Assembly (NCBI GenBank): GCA_964653855.1
Contig: CAZZFV010000030.1
Coordinates: 1 to 26,008, forward strand
Length of the DNA stretch: 26,008 nt
Source of the DNA: RGIG3528 sp964653855
Lineage (GTDB): Bacteria > Bacillota > Clostridia > Lachnospirales > Lachnospiraceae
Direction of reading: 5' to 3'
Position 1 is the stretch's first letter; each line of letters opens with the position of its first letter. The position numbers and the translations under genes are program-made. Positions 8,470-16,922 of the stretch are shown here, piece after piece. The notes beneath the pieces are model-generated. The model was not told the origin of the DNA and did not search any database. It saw only the letters and a list, made by a program, of their open reading frames with translations.

Positions 8470-8494
8470 TTTTTACGGGAAAAGTGTACATATC

Positions 8495-8540
8495 AAAAAA
8501 AGGCGGCTCTTTCTGAAATGAAAAGAGCTTCCTTTTTTTT
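8495..8540 (+). terminator. Terminator of the ABC exporter operon
   Basis: A stem formed by the A-rich/GCTCTTT arm (8495-8512) and the AAAGAGC/T-rich arm (8522-8538), with a small internal mismatch, ends in an eight-T run. It closes the operon 25 bp after the permease stop. Confidence 0.85.
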
Positions 8541-8654
8541 AATTTATGGGAAAGTTTTGTCCAAAATGCCGAATGAAAATATTTGCTTTCGGGGAGTTAC
8601 ACGGATTTACGTAAAATGTCTCGGCATGTCGGGCAATTTTACACTCAAAGTGCC

Positions 8655-8684
8655 TTGTCTGTGGCTTGTTTCTTATGATATAAT
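8655..8684 (+). promoter_or_regulatory. Promoter of the diguanylate cyclase-glmM unit
   Basis: A -35 TTGTCT (8655-8660), an 18-bp spacer and a perfect -10 TATAAT (8679-8684), giving a leader of about 65 nt. The 8541-8654 stretch upstream has no gene. It holds a 7-bp inverted repeat (8611-8617 with 8636-8642) just 5' of the -35. Confidence 0.65.
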
Positions 8685-8758
8685 GCATGAGTCGGTTTAT
8701 GCGGCAGGAATGCTTATGAACCATAAACCGGCGCGTCAAACGGGGAAAGGTATGTATT

Positions 8759-9871
8759 ATGGGAAAAAAAGACGACATAAGCCTTATTGGGATTAAGTTT
8801 AAAAATAACGTCAACAAAAGAAACGTCAATCGTGTTTTTATTGCGTCGATATCGATATGCACGTATCTTATTTTGAACCTTATCCTTATCAATTTTATTT
8901 TTTTGAATTCGCTTACGATAAGATTTGATTTGGATCTCGCAATAGTTGCGGTGCTTTATGCGATTTCGGCGGCAGCGGCGTTTATTGCGGGAAGGCTCGA
9001 GCTCCCCGATTTTTACCCTTATGTTTCATGGCTTTTTGTGGGAATTACTTTGTATGCGGGAACAAGAATCGGAATACTCACCGCAGAGAACGACCTCGGA
9101 ATTTTGACATATTACGTAATGCTTTTGCTCATTTCGTTTGTTGTTGTAGGAAATTTGAAGTTTTATATCGCGGTTTTTGCGTGCGAAATTTTGGCGCTTG
9201 CGATTGTGGTGACGGGAGCGTCAAAGGCAGGTCATCCGCTTACGTTTCTCGACTACGATTTTATAATCTTGATGCACTCCTTAAGTTTCCTTGTGTCGAG
9301 AGACAAGTGGAAATATATGCGTGAACACGTGCATTTGGAACTCCGGGACGAAAAAAATACTCAAATTTCGGAGAAAGATCCCCTAACCGGGCTTGTAAAC
9401 CGCCACGGATTAAACGAAGCCACAAAGAAGCAATTTGAACAATGCAAACATGACGGAAGCCTTGTGGGCGTTGCGATACTTGACATTGACCACTTCAAAA
9501 AATACAATGACGCATTCGGTCATCCGAGAGGCGACGTGTGCTTAAAGAGCGTTGCGAAAAGCGTGCGTTATACCGTCGGAAACAGGGGTGTTGTGTCAAG
9601 AATCGGCGGCGAGGAATTCTTGATATTTATGTGCGGGGGAAATGCTGCGATTATGAATGCCATTTGTGAAGACGTGCGCAAAAACGTCGAAGAGATGGCG
9701 ATTCCGCATGCGATGGGTGAAGGAACGGTGGTTACGATAAGCGTCGGACTTTATGCCGCCGTGCCTACGGAAAAATCGACTTTTGCCGAGTATTACACAA
9801 AGGCGGACAAGCAGCTTTACAAATCAAAGGAAAACGGGCGGAATCAGGTAAATTCCAACCGTAAAAAATAA
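8759..9871 (+). CDS. Membrane diguanylate cyclase (GGDEF)
   Basis: It makes c-di-GMP from two GTP at the membrane. The 370-residue protein has about six hydrophobic helices in residues 25-180 with no recognised sensor domain, then a short linker and a GGDEF domain from about 200. Present are DPLTGLVNR (207-215), the metal-binding LDIDHFKKYND (241-251, Asp242), the active GGEEF (283-287) and the late SVGLYAA strand. The usual RxxD inhibitory site should end five residues before GGEEF, but those positions are Gly274 and Gly277, so product feedback at that site is probably lost. The ATG is preceded by a GGGGAAAGG ribosome site. glmM follows 18 bp after the stop, so the two are likely co-transcribed. 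Confidence 0.92.
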   Translation: MGKKDDISLIGIKFKNNVNKRNVNRVFIASISICTYLILNLILINFIFLNSLTIRFDLDLAIVAVLYAISAAAAFIAGRLELPDFYPYVSWLFVGITLYAGTRIGILTAENDLGILTYYVMLLLISFVVVGNLKFYIAVFACEILALAIVVTGASKAGHPLTFLDYDFIILMHSLSFLVSRDKWKYMREHVHLELRDEKNTQISEKDPLTGLVNRHGLNEATKKQFEQCKHDGSLVGVAILDIDHFKKYNDAFGHPRGDVCLKSVAKSVRYTVGNRGVVSRIGGEEFLIFMCGGNAAIMNAICEDVRKNVEEMAIPHAMGEGTVVTISVGLYAAVPTEKSTFAEYYTKADKQLYKSKENGRNQVNSNRKK

Positions 9872-9889
9872 ACAACCGGAGGCAATTTG

Positions 9890-11233
9890 ATGGGAAAATA
9901 TTTCGGAACGGACGGCTTCAGAGGTGAAGCAAACAAGGATCTTACGGTAAGCCACGCGTTTAAGGTGGGAAGATTTTTGGGATATTATTACGGACGCGAT
10001 CACCGTGCAAAAATAGTGATAGGAAAGGACACAAGACGTTCAAGCTATATGTTTGAATATGCGCTCACGGCGGGACTTACGGCGAGCGGTGCGGATGTTT
10101 ATCTTTTGCATGTTACGACAACGCCGAGCGTTTCTTATGTTGTGAGAAGCGAAAATTTTGATTGCGGAATAATGATTACGGCAAGCCACAATCCTTATTA
10201 CGACAACGGCATAAAGGTTATAAATTCGGAAGGCTTTAAGCTGTCGGCGGAGATTGAAGCCGAAATCGAAAAATACATCGATTCCGAAACCGATACGATT
10301 CCTCTTGCGACGCGTGATGCGATAGGAAAAACGGTAGATTATGCGATAGGAAGAAACAGATATATGGGACATCTTATTTCCCTTGCGACAAGGTCATATG
10401 AAGGAAAAAGAGTGGGACTGGATATGGCAAACGGCTCCGCAACAACCGTCGCAAAGGGCGTGTTTGACGCGCTTCTCGCAAAGACCTACACCATGGGAAA
10501 CGAGCCTAACGGCTTAAACATAAACCTTGATTGCGGATCGACGCATATCGAAAAATTTAAAGAATTTGTCGTTGAAAATTCGCTTGATGTCGGATTTGCG
10601 TACGACGGAGACGCAGACAGATGCTTATGTGTCGACGAAAAGGGAAACATTGTCGACGGTGACAGAATCCTCTACATTTGCGGAACGTATATGGCGGCGC
10701 ACGGCGAACTTAACAACAATACCGTCGTTACGACAGTCATGTCAAACCTCGGACTTTATAAGGCGCTTGAGGCAAAAGGCATAAAATATGAGCAGACATC
10801 GGTCGGCGACAAGTATGTCTTTGAAAATATGATGAAAAACAACCATTCGCTCGGCGGCGAAAATTCCGGACATATCATTTTTTCGAAATATGCGAAGACG
10901 GGTGACGGAATACTTACGTCGATAAAGCTTATGGAAGTGATGCTTGAGTCTAAAATGCCTCTTTCCGAGCTTTCGAAGGACATGAAAACTTATCCGCAGG
11001 TGCTTAAAAACGTCCGTGTGAAGAACAAAAAGGATGCGGTTATGGATGAACGCGTAAAGGAAGCCGTAAGACGGGCGGAAGCCGAAATGGAAGGCAAGGG
11101 CAGAATTCTTCTTAGGGAATCAGGCACGGAGCCCGTGATAAGAGTCATGGCGGAAGCGGAAAATGCGGAGACTTGCGAAAAAAAGGTTGACGAACTGATA
11201 GATGTGCTTGCAAAATGCGGACATGTCTGCTAA
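9890..11233 (+). CDS. glmM: Phosphoglucosamine mutase
   Basis: It converts glucosamine-6-phosphate to glucosamine-1-phosphate, the step before UDP-GlcNAc in peptidoglycan synthesis. The 447-residue protein has the four landmarks of the alpha-D-phosphohexomutase fold: TASHNP with the phosphorylated serine (Ser99), the Mg-binding DGDADR (about 239-244), the sugar-binding GGENSGH, and the phosphate-binding RESGTEP near the C-terminus. The N-terminal YFGTDGFRGEAN is characteristic of GlmM rather than general phosphoglucomutases. The ATG at 9890 sits seven bases after GGAGG; an in-frame TTG one codon earlier is not favoured. It follows the cyclase gene closely. Confidence 0.96.
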   Translation: MGKYFGTDGFRGEANKDLTVSHAFKVGRFLGYYYGRDHRAKIVIGKDTRRSSYMFEYALTAGLTASGADVYLLHVTTTPSVSYVVRSENFDCGIMITASHNPYYDNGIKVINSEGFKLSAEIEAEIEKYIDSETDTIPLATRDAIGKTVDYAIGRNRYMGHLISLATRSYEGKRVGLDMANGSATTVAKGVFDALLAKTYTMGNEPNGLNINLDCGSTHIEKFKEFVVENSLDVGFAYDGDADRCLCVDEKGNIVDGDRILYICGTYMAAHGELNNNTVVTTVMSNLGLYKALEAKGIKYEQTSVGDKYVFENMMKNNHSLGGENSGHIIFSKYAKTGDGILTSIKLMEVMLESKMPLSELSKDMKTYPQVLKNVRVKNKKDAVMDERVKEAVRRAEAEMEGKGRILLRESGTEPVIRVMAEAENAETCEKKVDELIDVLAKCGHVC

Positions 11234-11305
11234 AATAATTAGATTGCAGACTTGAATTACATTAAAAAATAAAAGTTCCATCACGAAAAGGAGTAGAAAA
11301 GTAAA

Positions 11306-12592
11306 ATGGTTAAGGTTGAACAGCTTGAGCAGAAAAATATGGTAAAGCTCATCATTACGGTAGAGGCAGCCGAGTTTGAAAAGGCAATAGAGAAGGCATA
11401 TCAGAAAAACAAGAACAAGATAAGCATTCAGGGCTTCAGAAAGGGCAAGGCTCCGAGAAGCATTATAGAAAAGATGTACGGTAAGGGTGTTTTCTTTGAG
11501 GATGCCGCAAACGAGGTTATTCCGGAAGCTTATTCCAAGGCAGCAAAGGAATCCGGACTTGACATAGTTTCACGTCCCGGAATCGACATCGTTGAAATCG
11601 AAGCCGGAAAGGACTTTGTTTTCTCGGCGGAAGTTGCGGTTAAGCCCGAAGTTACCGTAGAAAATTATAAGGGAATCGAAGTTGACAAGGTGCCCACAGA
11701 AGTTACGGATGCGGACATTGATGCGGAAATCCTTAAGGTTCGCGAGCAAAACTCACGTCTTGTGAGCGTTGACGGAAGAGCAGTTGAGAGCGGAGATACA
11801 GCAATCATCGATTATGAAGGCTCTGTTGACGGCGTTCCTTTTGAGGGCGGCAAGGGTGAAAACCATGAGCTTGTTATCGGATCTCATTCGTTTATCGACG
11901 GATTTGAGGATCAGATTATCGGACATAACATCGGCGATGAGTTTGACGTAAATGTCACATTCCCTAACGAGTATCACGAAAAGTCGCTTTCGGGCAAGGC
12001 TGCCGTATTCAAGACAAAGGTTAACGCAATCAAGATCAAGGAACTTCCCGAGGCTGACGATGAGTTCGCACAGGATGTATCCGAATTTGACACAATCGAC
12101 GAGTACAAGGCAGACGTAAGAAAGAAGCTTGAAGAGAGCAAGGCAAATTCCGCAAAGGCGGCAAAGGAAGACGCAGCAATCGATAAGATCGTCGAAAACA
12201 CGACATTTGACATTCCGGGCGTTATGATCGACACTCAGGCAGAGCAAATGTACGATTCCTTCGCAAACAGACTTCAGAGCCAGGGACTTTCCATGGATAT
12301 GTACTTAAAGTACACGGGTCTCGACGAAGAAAAGATTATGAAGGACATCCGTCCTCAGGCAGAGAAGAAGATCAAGACAAGACTTGTGCTTGATGCGATC
12401 GCAAAGGCTGAAAACATCACGGCTTCCGATGAGGAAATCGACGCAGAAATCAAGAAGACCGCAGAAGCTTACGGTATGGAAGTTGAGAAATTAAATGAAC
12501 TCATCACGGATACCGAGAAGAAGAACATTGCGGAAGACGTATGCGCATCAAAGGCTCTTGATCTTGTTTACTCAAACATTGTAGAGAAATAA
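11306..12592 (+). CDS. tig: Trigger factor chaperone / peptidyl-prolyl isomerase
   Basis: This ribosome-associated chaperone meets nascent chains at the exit tunnel. The 428-residue protein has the N-terminal ribosome-binding domain with the signature GFRKGKAP (43-50), an FKBP-type isomerase domain (about 155-245, with IIDYEGSVDG and FIDGFEDQIIG) and the helical C-terminal substrate-binding arms (about 260-428). The AAAGGAG ribosome site is slightly far (about 12 bases) from the ATG. It heads the Firmicute order tig-clpP-clpX, placing folding and degradation functions together. The 72-bp gap after glmM has no terminator that I can see and no convincing promoter. Confidence 0.97.
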   Translation: MVKVEQLEQKNMVKLIITVEAAEFEKAIEKAYQKNKNKISIQGFRKGKAPRSIIEKMYGKGVFFEDAANEVIPEAYSKAAKESGLDIVSRPGIDIVEIEAGKDFVFSAEVAVKPEVTVENYKGIEVDKVPTEVTDADIDAEILKVREQNSRLVSVDGRAVESGDTAIIDYEGSVDGVPFEGGKGENHELVIGSHSFIDGFEDQIIGHNIGDEFDVNVTFPNEYHEKSLSGKAAVFKTKVNAIKIKELPEADDEFAQDVSEFDTIDEYKADVRKKLEESKANSAKAAKEDAAIDKIVENTTFDIPGVMIDTQAEQMYDSFANRLQSQGLSMDMYLKYTGLDEEKIMKDIRPQAEKKIKTRLVLDAIAKAENITASDEEIDAEIKKTAEAYGMEVEKLNELITDTEKKNIAEDVCASKALDLVYSNIVEK

Positions 12593-12645
12593 AGCACAGA
12601 GATATAACGAAGAAATACAGCAAAGAAATAAATATGTATGATAAC

Positions 12646-12669
12646 GGGGGCAAATTGTTTTTTGCCCTC
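12646..12669 (+). other. Stem-loop in the clpP leader
   Basis: A 9-bp G/C-rich stem (12646-12654 with 12661-12669, one G-U) with a six-base loop lies 34 bp before clpP. It has no T-run, so it is not a standard terminator. It may protect or process the mRNA between tig and clpP, or set their relative expression. Confidence 0.4.
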
Positions 12670-12702
12670 AATATCGTTGTTTAAATACGGAAAGGAAATA
12701 TA

Positions 12703-13284
12703 ATGAGCTTGGTACCTTATGTTATCGAACAGACAAGCAAGGGCGAACGTTCTTACGACATCTATTCCCGCTTGTTGAAGGACAGAATCATTTTCCTCGG
12801 AGAAGAGGTTAACGAGACAACGGCAAGCCTTGTTGTGGCACAGCTTTTGTTTTTGGAAGCCGAAGATCCGGGAAAGGACATTTCGCTTTATATAAATTCC
12901 CCGGGCGGAGTTATTACCGCCGGAATGGCAATTTATGACACAATGAAATTTATCAAATGTGATGTTTCAACCATATGCATAGGCATGGCCGCAAGCATGG
13001 GAGCGTTCTTACTTTGCGGCGGCACAAAGGGAAAGCGTTATATTCTTCCCAATGCCGAAGTCATGATTCATCAGCCGTCGGGCGGCGCACAGGGACAGGC
13101 TACCGAAATCAATATCGCGGCTGAGCACATTCTTGCGATAAGACGCAGACTCAATACGATTATGGCAGAAAATACGGGCAAGTCGTTTGAAGAAGTAAGC
13201 CGTGACACTGAACGCGACAATTGGCTTACCGCAGAGCAGGCTCTTGAGTACGGACTTGTGGACAAGATTGTTACACACAGATAA
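12703..13284 (+). CDS. clpP: ATP-dependent Clp protease proteolytic subunit
   Basis: This serine protease forms the barrel-shaped 14-mer that degrades proteins fed by ClpX or ClpC. The 193-residue product has the canonical triad positions: Ser98 in GMAASMG, His123 in MIHQPSGG and Asp172 in RDNW. The N-terminal loop (SLVPYVIEQTSKGER), which contacts the ATPase, is intact and no long propeptide is present. AAAGGAAA lies before the ATG. clpX follows after 11 bp, so the two are cotranscribed. Confidence 0.98.
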   Translation: MSLVPYVIEQTSKGERSYDIYSRLLKDRIIFLGEEVNETTASLVVAQLLFLEAEDPGKDISLYINSPGGVITAGMAIYDTMKFIKCDVSTICIGMAASMGAFLLCGGTKGKRYILPNAEVMIHQPSGGAQGQATEINIAAEHILAIRRRLNTIMAENTGKSFEEVSRDTERDNWLTAEQALEYGLVDKIVTHR

Positions 13285-13295
13285 TCGGAGGAACT

Positions 13296-14600
13296 ATGGC
13301 TAAAGCTACAGGCGGTGTTGTACATTGTGCTTTTTGCGGACGAACGATTGATGACGATGTGAGACTTTTTTCGGGCGTTGATCCCGGAACTTACATTTGC
13401 AGCATGTGTGTCGACCTTTGTCACGATTTGATGGCGGAAGGCGAAGACGAAGAACCGATTGACAAGGCGTTAAAGAATCAAAAGAAGAAAAACGGCAAGA
13501 AGAATGCCGCAAACGAAATCAATCTTCTTCGTCCCGTCGAAATAAAGAAATTCCTTGATGATTACGTTATCGGTCAGGAAGATGCCAAAAAGGTGTTGTC
13601 CGTTGCCGTTTACAATCATTATAAGAGAGTTTTGTATGAAACAAACAGCGACGTTGAGCTTCAAAAGAGCAACGTTCTTATGCTCGGCCCCACGGGTTCG
13701 GGTAAAACATATCTTGCGCAAACGCTCGCAAAGCTCTTAAACGTTCCTTTTGCGATTGCGGATGCGACAACGCTTACGGAAGCCGGATATGTGGGTGAGG
13801 ATGTCGAAAACATTCTTCTTAAGCTTATCCAGGCGGCTGATTTTGATTTGACGCGTGCGGAGCACGGAATCGTATATATAGACGAAATCGACAAGATCTC
13901 GAGAAAATCCGAAAACGTTTCGATAACGAGGGATGTTTCGGGCGAAGGCGTACAGCAGGCACTTCTCAAAATCATCGAGGGCACGATTGCGTCGGTACCT
14001 CCGCAGGGAGGCAGAAAACACCCCAATCAGGAGCTCATAAGGATAGATACGACGAATATCCTCTTTATATGCGGCGGAGCCTTTGACGGACTCGAAAACA
14101 TCGTAAAACAGAGAATAGGAAAGAAAGCAATAGGCTTTAACGCAACGATCCTTGATACGGATGAGTCGAATTCGGGCGAATTCTTTAAGCAGGTGATTCC
14201 GGAAGATCTTATGAAATTCGGTCTTATCCCCGAGTTTATCGGACGTGTGCCCGTTACGGTTGCACTCGATAAGCTTGACGAGGCGGCTCTCATAAGCATT
14301 TTGCGCGATCCCAAGAATGCGATAACAAAGCAATACAAGGCGCTCTTTGAGCTTGACGGAGTCGAGCTTGATTTTGACGAGGATGCGTTAAAGGAAATCG
14401 CAAGTAAGGCTCTTGAACTTAAGACGGGCGCGAGAGGCTTAAAATCGATTGTCGAAAAGATTTTGCTTGATCCGATGTATGAAATACCGACGGACACATC
14501 GATTCTTAAGTGCATAGTCACAAGGGATGCGGTTACGGGTAACGCAAAGCCGCTTTATGAGGTTCGTCCCGAACGAAAAAAATTAAAAGCGGAAGCATAA
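13296..14600 (+). CDS. clpX: ATP-dependent Clp protease ATP-binding subunit ClpX
   Basis: This AAA+ unfoldase delivers substrates to ClpP. The 434-residue protein has an N-terminal C4 zinc-binding domain (Cys11, Cys14, Cys35, Cys38), Walker A GPTGSGKT (131-138), pore loop GYVG (164-167), Walker B IVYIDE (192-197), the ClpP-docking IGF loop (279-281), GRVP with the arginine finger (about 317) and sensor II GARGL (378-382). All key residues are present. GGAGG is five bases before the ATG. It ends the tig-clpP-clpX cluster. The lon and engB genes that often follow in Bacilli are absent here. Confidence 0.98.
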   Translation: MAKATGGVVHCAFCGRTIDDDVRLFSGVDPGTYICSMCVDLCHDLMAEGEDEEPIDKALKNQKKKNGKKNAANEINLLRPVEIKKFLDDYVIGQEDAKKVLSVAVYNHYKRVLYETNSDVELQKSNVLMLGPTGSGKTYLAQTLAKLLNVPFAIADATTLTEAGYVGEDVENILLKLIQAADFDLTRAEHGIVYIDEIDKISRKSENVSITRDVSGEGVQQALLKIIEGTIASVPPQGGRKHPNQELIRIDTTNILFICGGAFDGLENIVKQRIGKKAIGFNATILDTDESNSGEFFKQVIPEDLMKFGLIPEFIGRVPVTVALDKLDEAALISILRDPKNAITKQYKALFELDGVELDFDEDALKEIASKALELKTGARGLKSIVEKILLDPMYEIPTDTSILKCIVTRDAVTGNAKPLYEVRPERKKLKAEA

Positions 14601-14630
14601 AAATTTAAAAGAGAAAGCATGAATCAAAGG

Positions 14631-14689
14631 ACACACTTTCCGGAATATCAAATGATTATTTGTGATATCCCCGGAAGTGTGTTTTCTTT
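14631..14689 (+). terminator. Terminator after clpX
   Basis: A long stem (14631-14650 with 14663-14682), interrupted by one bulged T and a small internal loop, runs into TTTTCTTT. The following gene's frame is open through this hairpin to an upstream ATG at 14619, but the hairpin and the promoter at 14691 show that this ATG is not the start. Confidence 0.85.
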
Positions 14690-14690
14690 G

Positions 14691-14719
14691 TTGAATTTTA
14701 ATAAAATTATTGGTAGAAT
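14691..14719 (+). promoter_or_regulatory. Promoter of the pseudokinase-EAL operon
   Basis: TTGAAT (14691-14696), a 17-bp spacer and TAGAAT (14714-14719), immediately after the clpX terminator. Predicted start of transcription is near 14726, about 30 nt before the ATG at 14757. Confidence 0.7.
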
Positions 14720-14756
14720 GAGGAAAGAAGTCTTAAAAAACAAGAGTGGGAAGACT

Positions 14757-16922
14757 ATGAAACACAGAGCGCAGGAAGAAAGAACAATTTCCGATATTTT
14801 AAATAAAGCATTTTTACGAAGCACGTTTGTGCAGATTACGATAGTGATTGTGGCATGTCTCTTTTTGTTTACCTATGTTCAATACGTAAACTGCTCTTAT
14901 ATGACAAATCTCGCGATCAAGCTTGTTGACAGACATATGGCGGCAACGATTGATTCGTATATGAACATTGCGGACGGACTCGGGCTTGCGAGCAGGTTAT
15001 CGAGCGACGAAAGCACGGACGAAGTAAAGAAAAACATGCTTGATGCGATTACGGAAGAGTATTCGCTTAACGGTGCCGGCGTGATTTATGCGGACGGCTC
15101 GGGAATAAACGGAGAAATCTTTAAGTGCGCGGGCGGGCTTTACGAAAGCGCATTAAACGGTGTAATGGCTGTCGGCGGACCGTATACGGGAAGTGACGGG
15201 AGCGTAAGCATATTTGTTGCGGCGCCCCTCGTAAACACGGAAAACAATACGGAAAGCATTGTGGGTGCGGCGTTTATCGCTTTTCCGTTAACGGAGCTTT
15301 CGGGAGTTGTCGATGAAATAGGCTTAAAAAACGATTTATATATTTTCACCGTAAACAAAGATTCTCAAATCGTATTCGGATATGACAGCCACGAAAAAGA
15401 GGCGGGTGTGTTCGATTCGGAAAAAAGCATCGCAAAAAAAACATTGTCCGCAATGAATGACGGAAATTCGGGATACGGAATCGCGGTGCAAAGCGGTGAA
15501 ACTTACTTTTACAGATATACGGGTACATCCGACACGAGAGAATACGGAATATGCATAGGAATTACGTTCTTTAACATTACGCTTTTGTCGCTTGTTGTTG
15601 CGATTATTGCCGTTTTGAGCGTGGGCATTTCGATAATAAGAACGAGCTTAAGCGCGAAAAGAGTGGCGGACAACATTGCTGACAATTTTTCCGAAATGTC
15701 AAAAAGCATCAAAAACGTTGCGGAAACGGGATTTGATTCGCTAAAAAACGTTAAGCGCGACAATGACGCACCGATTGAGTACAACATGATATCGGACGCA
15801 ATGGAATCGATTATGGAGCGCCTTGACGTTGCGACAAGCGACAATCGGGAATTCCTTGATTCCGCTGTTATTACGGATCTTATTGACGGGGACTTGATAA
15901 AATATATTCACGGATACTATAAGAACGTGTTTAACGTAAACGTCATAATTGCGGATTCAAAGGGAAATGTGCTTATAAATGACAACGATAAGGGAATTGT
16001 GGACGTAAATGCGTTAAGGGACGACGAAAGCGCGTCGCTTGTCATGTTAAACGACAGGGTGATAGGTTCCGTAATATTTAAGATGCCCGAGAACTCTGTG
16101 CTCGATAAGTCTGCGGCGGCGGAGCATGCGGCTTATGTCGCCAAAATACTCGAAATGGTTGCCGACGGAAATTTCCGCAGGAGTCTTCAGCACAGAAATA
16201 AGTTGAGACAATTGAAGGATACCGGTGACAGACTTTCGGAAATTGCCGCCGAGGCTTCGTATATTTCGCTTGATGAAGCGATGAATGCGGAAAAGCTTTT
16301 GGGAAGCCGTGAAAAAATAGATTACAAAAAAGAGTACAGGCATCTCATGGATACAATGTACGATATAGCGGCAAGAACGGAAGATATCGTTGCGGCAAAC
16401 GAGGAATCGAGTTTCCAGCTTCAGATAAGCGAAGACGAATACGACGTAAGGGAAGTTTTTGATGATTTGCAAAAAAAGATGCTGAAGCTGCATGAAGAAT
16501 TAAACGACAGATTCAATGTTTATGTAAACGACGATGTGCCCGAAAAACTGTATGGTGATGCAAACGCAATAAAGCGAATTGTCGAAAATGCATGTGCAAG
16601 CGCCTATGACGAAAACGCTCAGGGGAATGTGGCAATTCATGTGAGCAAGGATATTTCGGGCTATGCGACGATGCTTAAAATAGGTATTTCCGGAAACAGA
16701 CGGCTTTCCGAAAGGGATTACAAGCGCGTCCGCGAATTTTTGGAGGAAGATACGGAAAGCGCGTCCGCGACGGGATATGTCGGCGTAAACAAGCTGAAGG
16801 CGATAAGCTTTGTACGCTCGGTAAAACGTATGAACGGTACGATAGAGTCGAGGCGCCGCTTTACGGGAGAAACGGAATATACGATTTTAATTCCTCAGCT
16901 TGAGGTGGAAGACGATGAGTGA
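14757..16922 (+). CDS. Cache-domain sensor with a degenerate histidine-kinase core (pseudokinase)
   Basis: From the ATG at 14757 the product has 721 residues. It has a membrane helix (about 24-45), an extracellular Cache-like ligand domain (about 50-260), a second helix (about 265-294), a coiled linker, and a cytoplasmic segment (about 366-469) that resembles PocR/GAF-type sensor folds. A DHp-like helical region (about 489-554) and a HATPase-like region (about 559-714) follow. Set against the intact kinase at 2307, the H-box MSHDIRTP is replaced by AAEASYIS, DSGVG by a segment containing SGNRRLS, and GTGLGL by YVGVNKLK; only the first N-box Asn remains. Autophosphorylation is therefore not expected. 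The earlier in-frame ATG (14619) lies before the clpX terminator and is rejected. The stop overlaps the EAL gene, so it probably controls that enzyme by protein contact. Confidence 0.75.
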   Translation: MKHRAQEERTISDILNKAFLRSTFVQITIVIVACLFLFTYVQYVNCSYMTNLAIKLVDRHMAATIDSYMNIADGLGLASRLSSDESTDEVKKNMLDAITEEYSLNGAGVIYADGSGINGEIFKCAGGLYESALNGVMAVGGPYTGSDGSVSIFVAAPLVNTENNTESIVGAAFIAFPLTELSGVVDEIGLKNDLYIFTVNKDSQIVFGYDSHEKEAGVFDSEKSIAKKTLSAMNDGNSGYGIAVQSGETYFYRYTGTSDTREYGICIGITFFNITLLSLVVAIIAVLSVGISIIRTSLSAKRVADNIADNFSEMSKSIKNVAETGFDSLKNVKRDNDAPIEYNMISDAMESIMERLDVATSDNREFLDSAVITDLIDGDLIKYIHGYYKNVFNVNVIIADSKGNVLINDNDKGIVDVNALRDDESASLVMLNDRVIGSVIFKMPENSVLDKSAAAEHAAYVAKILEMVADGNFRRSLQHRNKLRQLKDTGDRLSEIAAEASYISLDEAMNAEKLLGSREKIDYKKEYRHLMDTMYDIAARTEDIVAANEESSFQLQISEDEYDVREVFDDLQKKMLKLHEELNDRFNVYVNDDVPEKLYGDANAIKRIVENACASAYDENAQGNVAIHVSKDISGYATMLKIGISGNRRLSERDYKRVREFLEEDTESASATGYVGVNKLKAISFVRSVKRMNGTIESRRRFTGETEYTILIPQLEVEDDE

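Noticed and set aside
8518..8796. 92-residue frame between the exporter operon and the cyclase
   Set aside because: It starts inside a terminator hairpin, spans the cyclase promoter and overlaps its start, with no recognisable motif.
14619..14756. Longer N-terminus for the pseudokinase from the ATG at 14619
   Set aside because: This stretch is the clpX terminator followed by a consensus promoter, so it is not in the mRNA.
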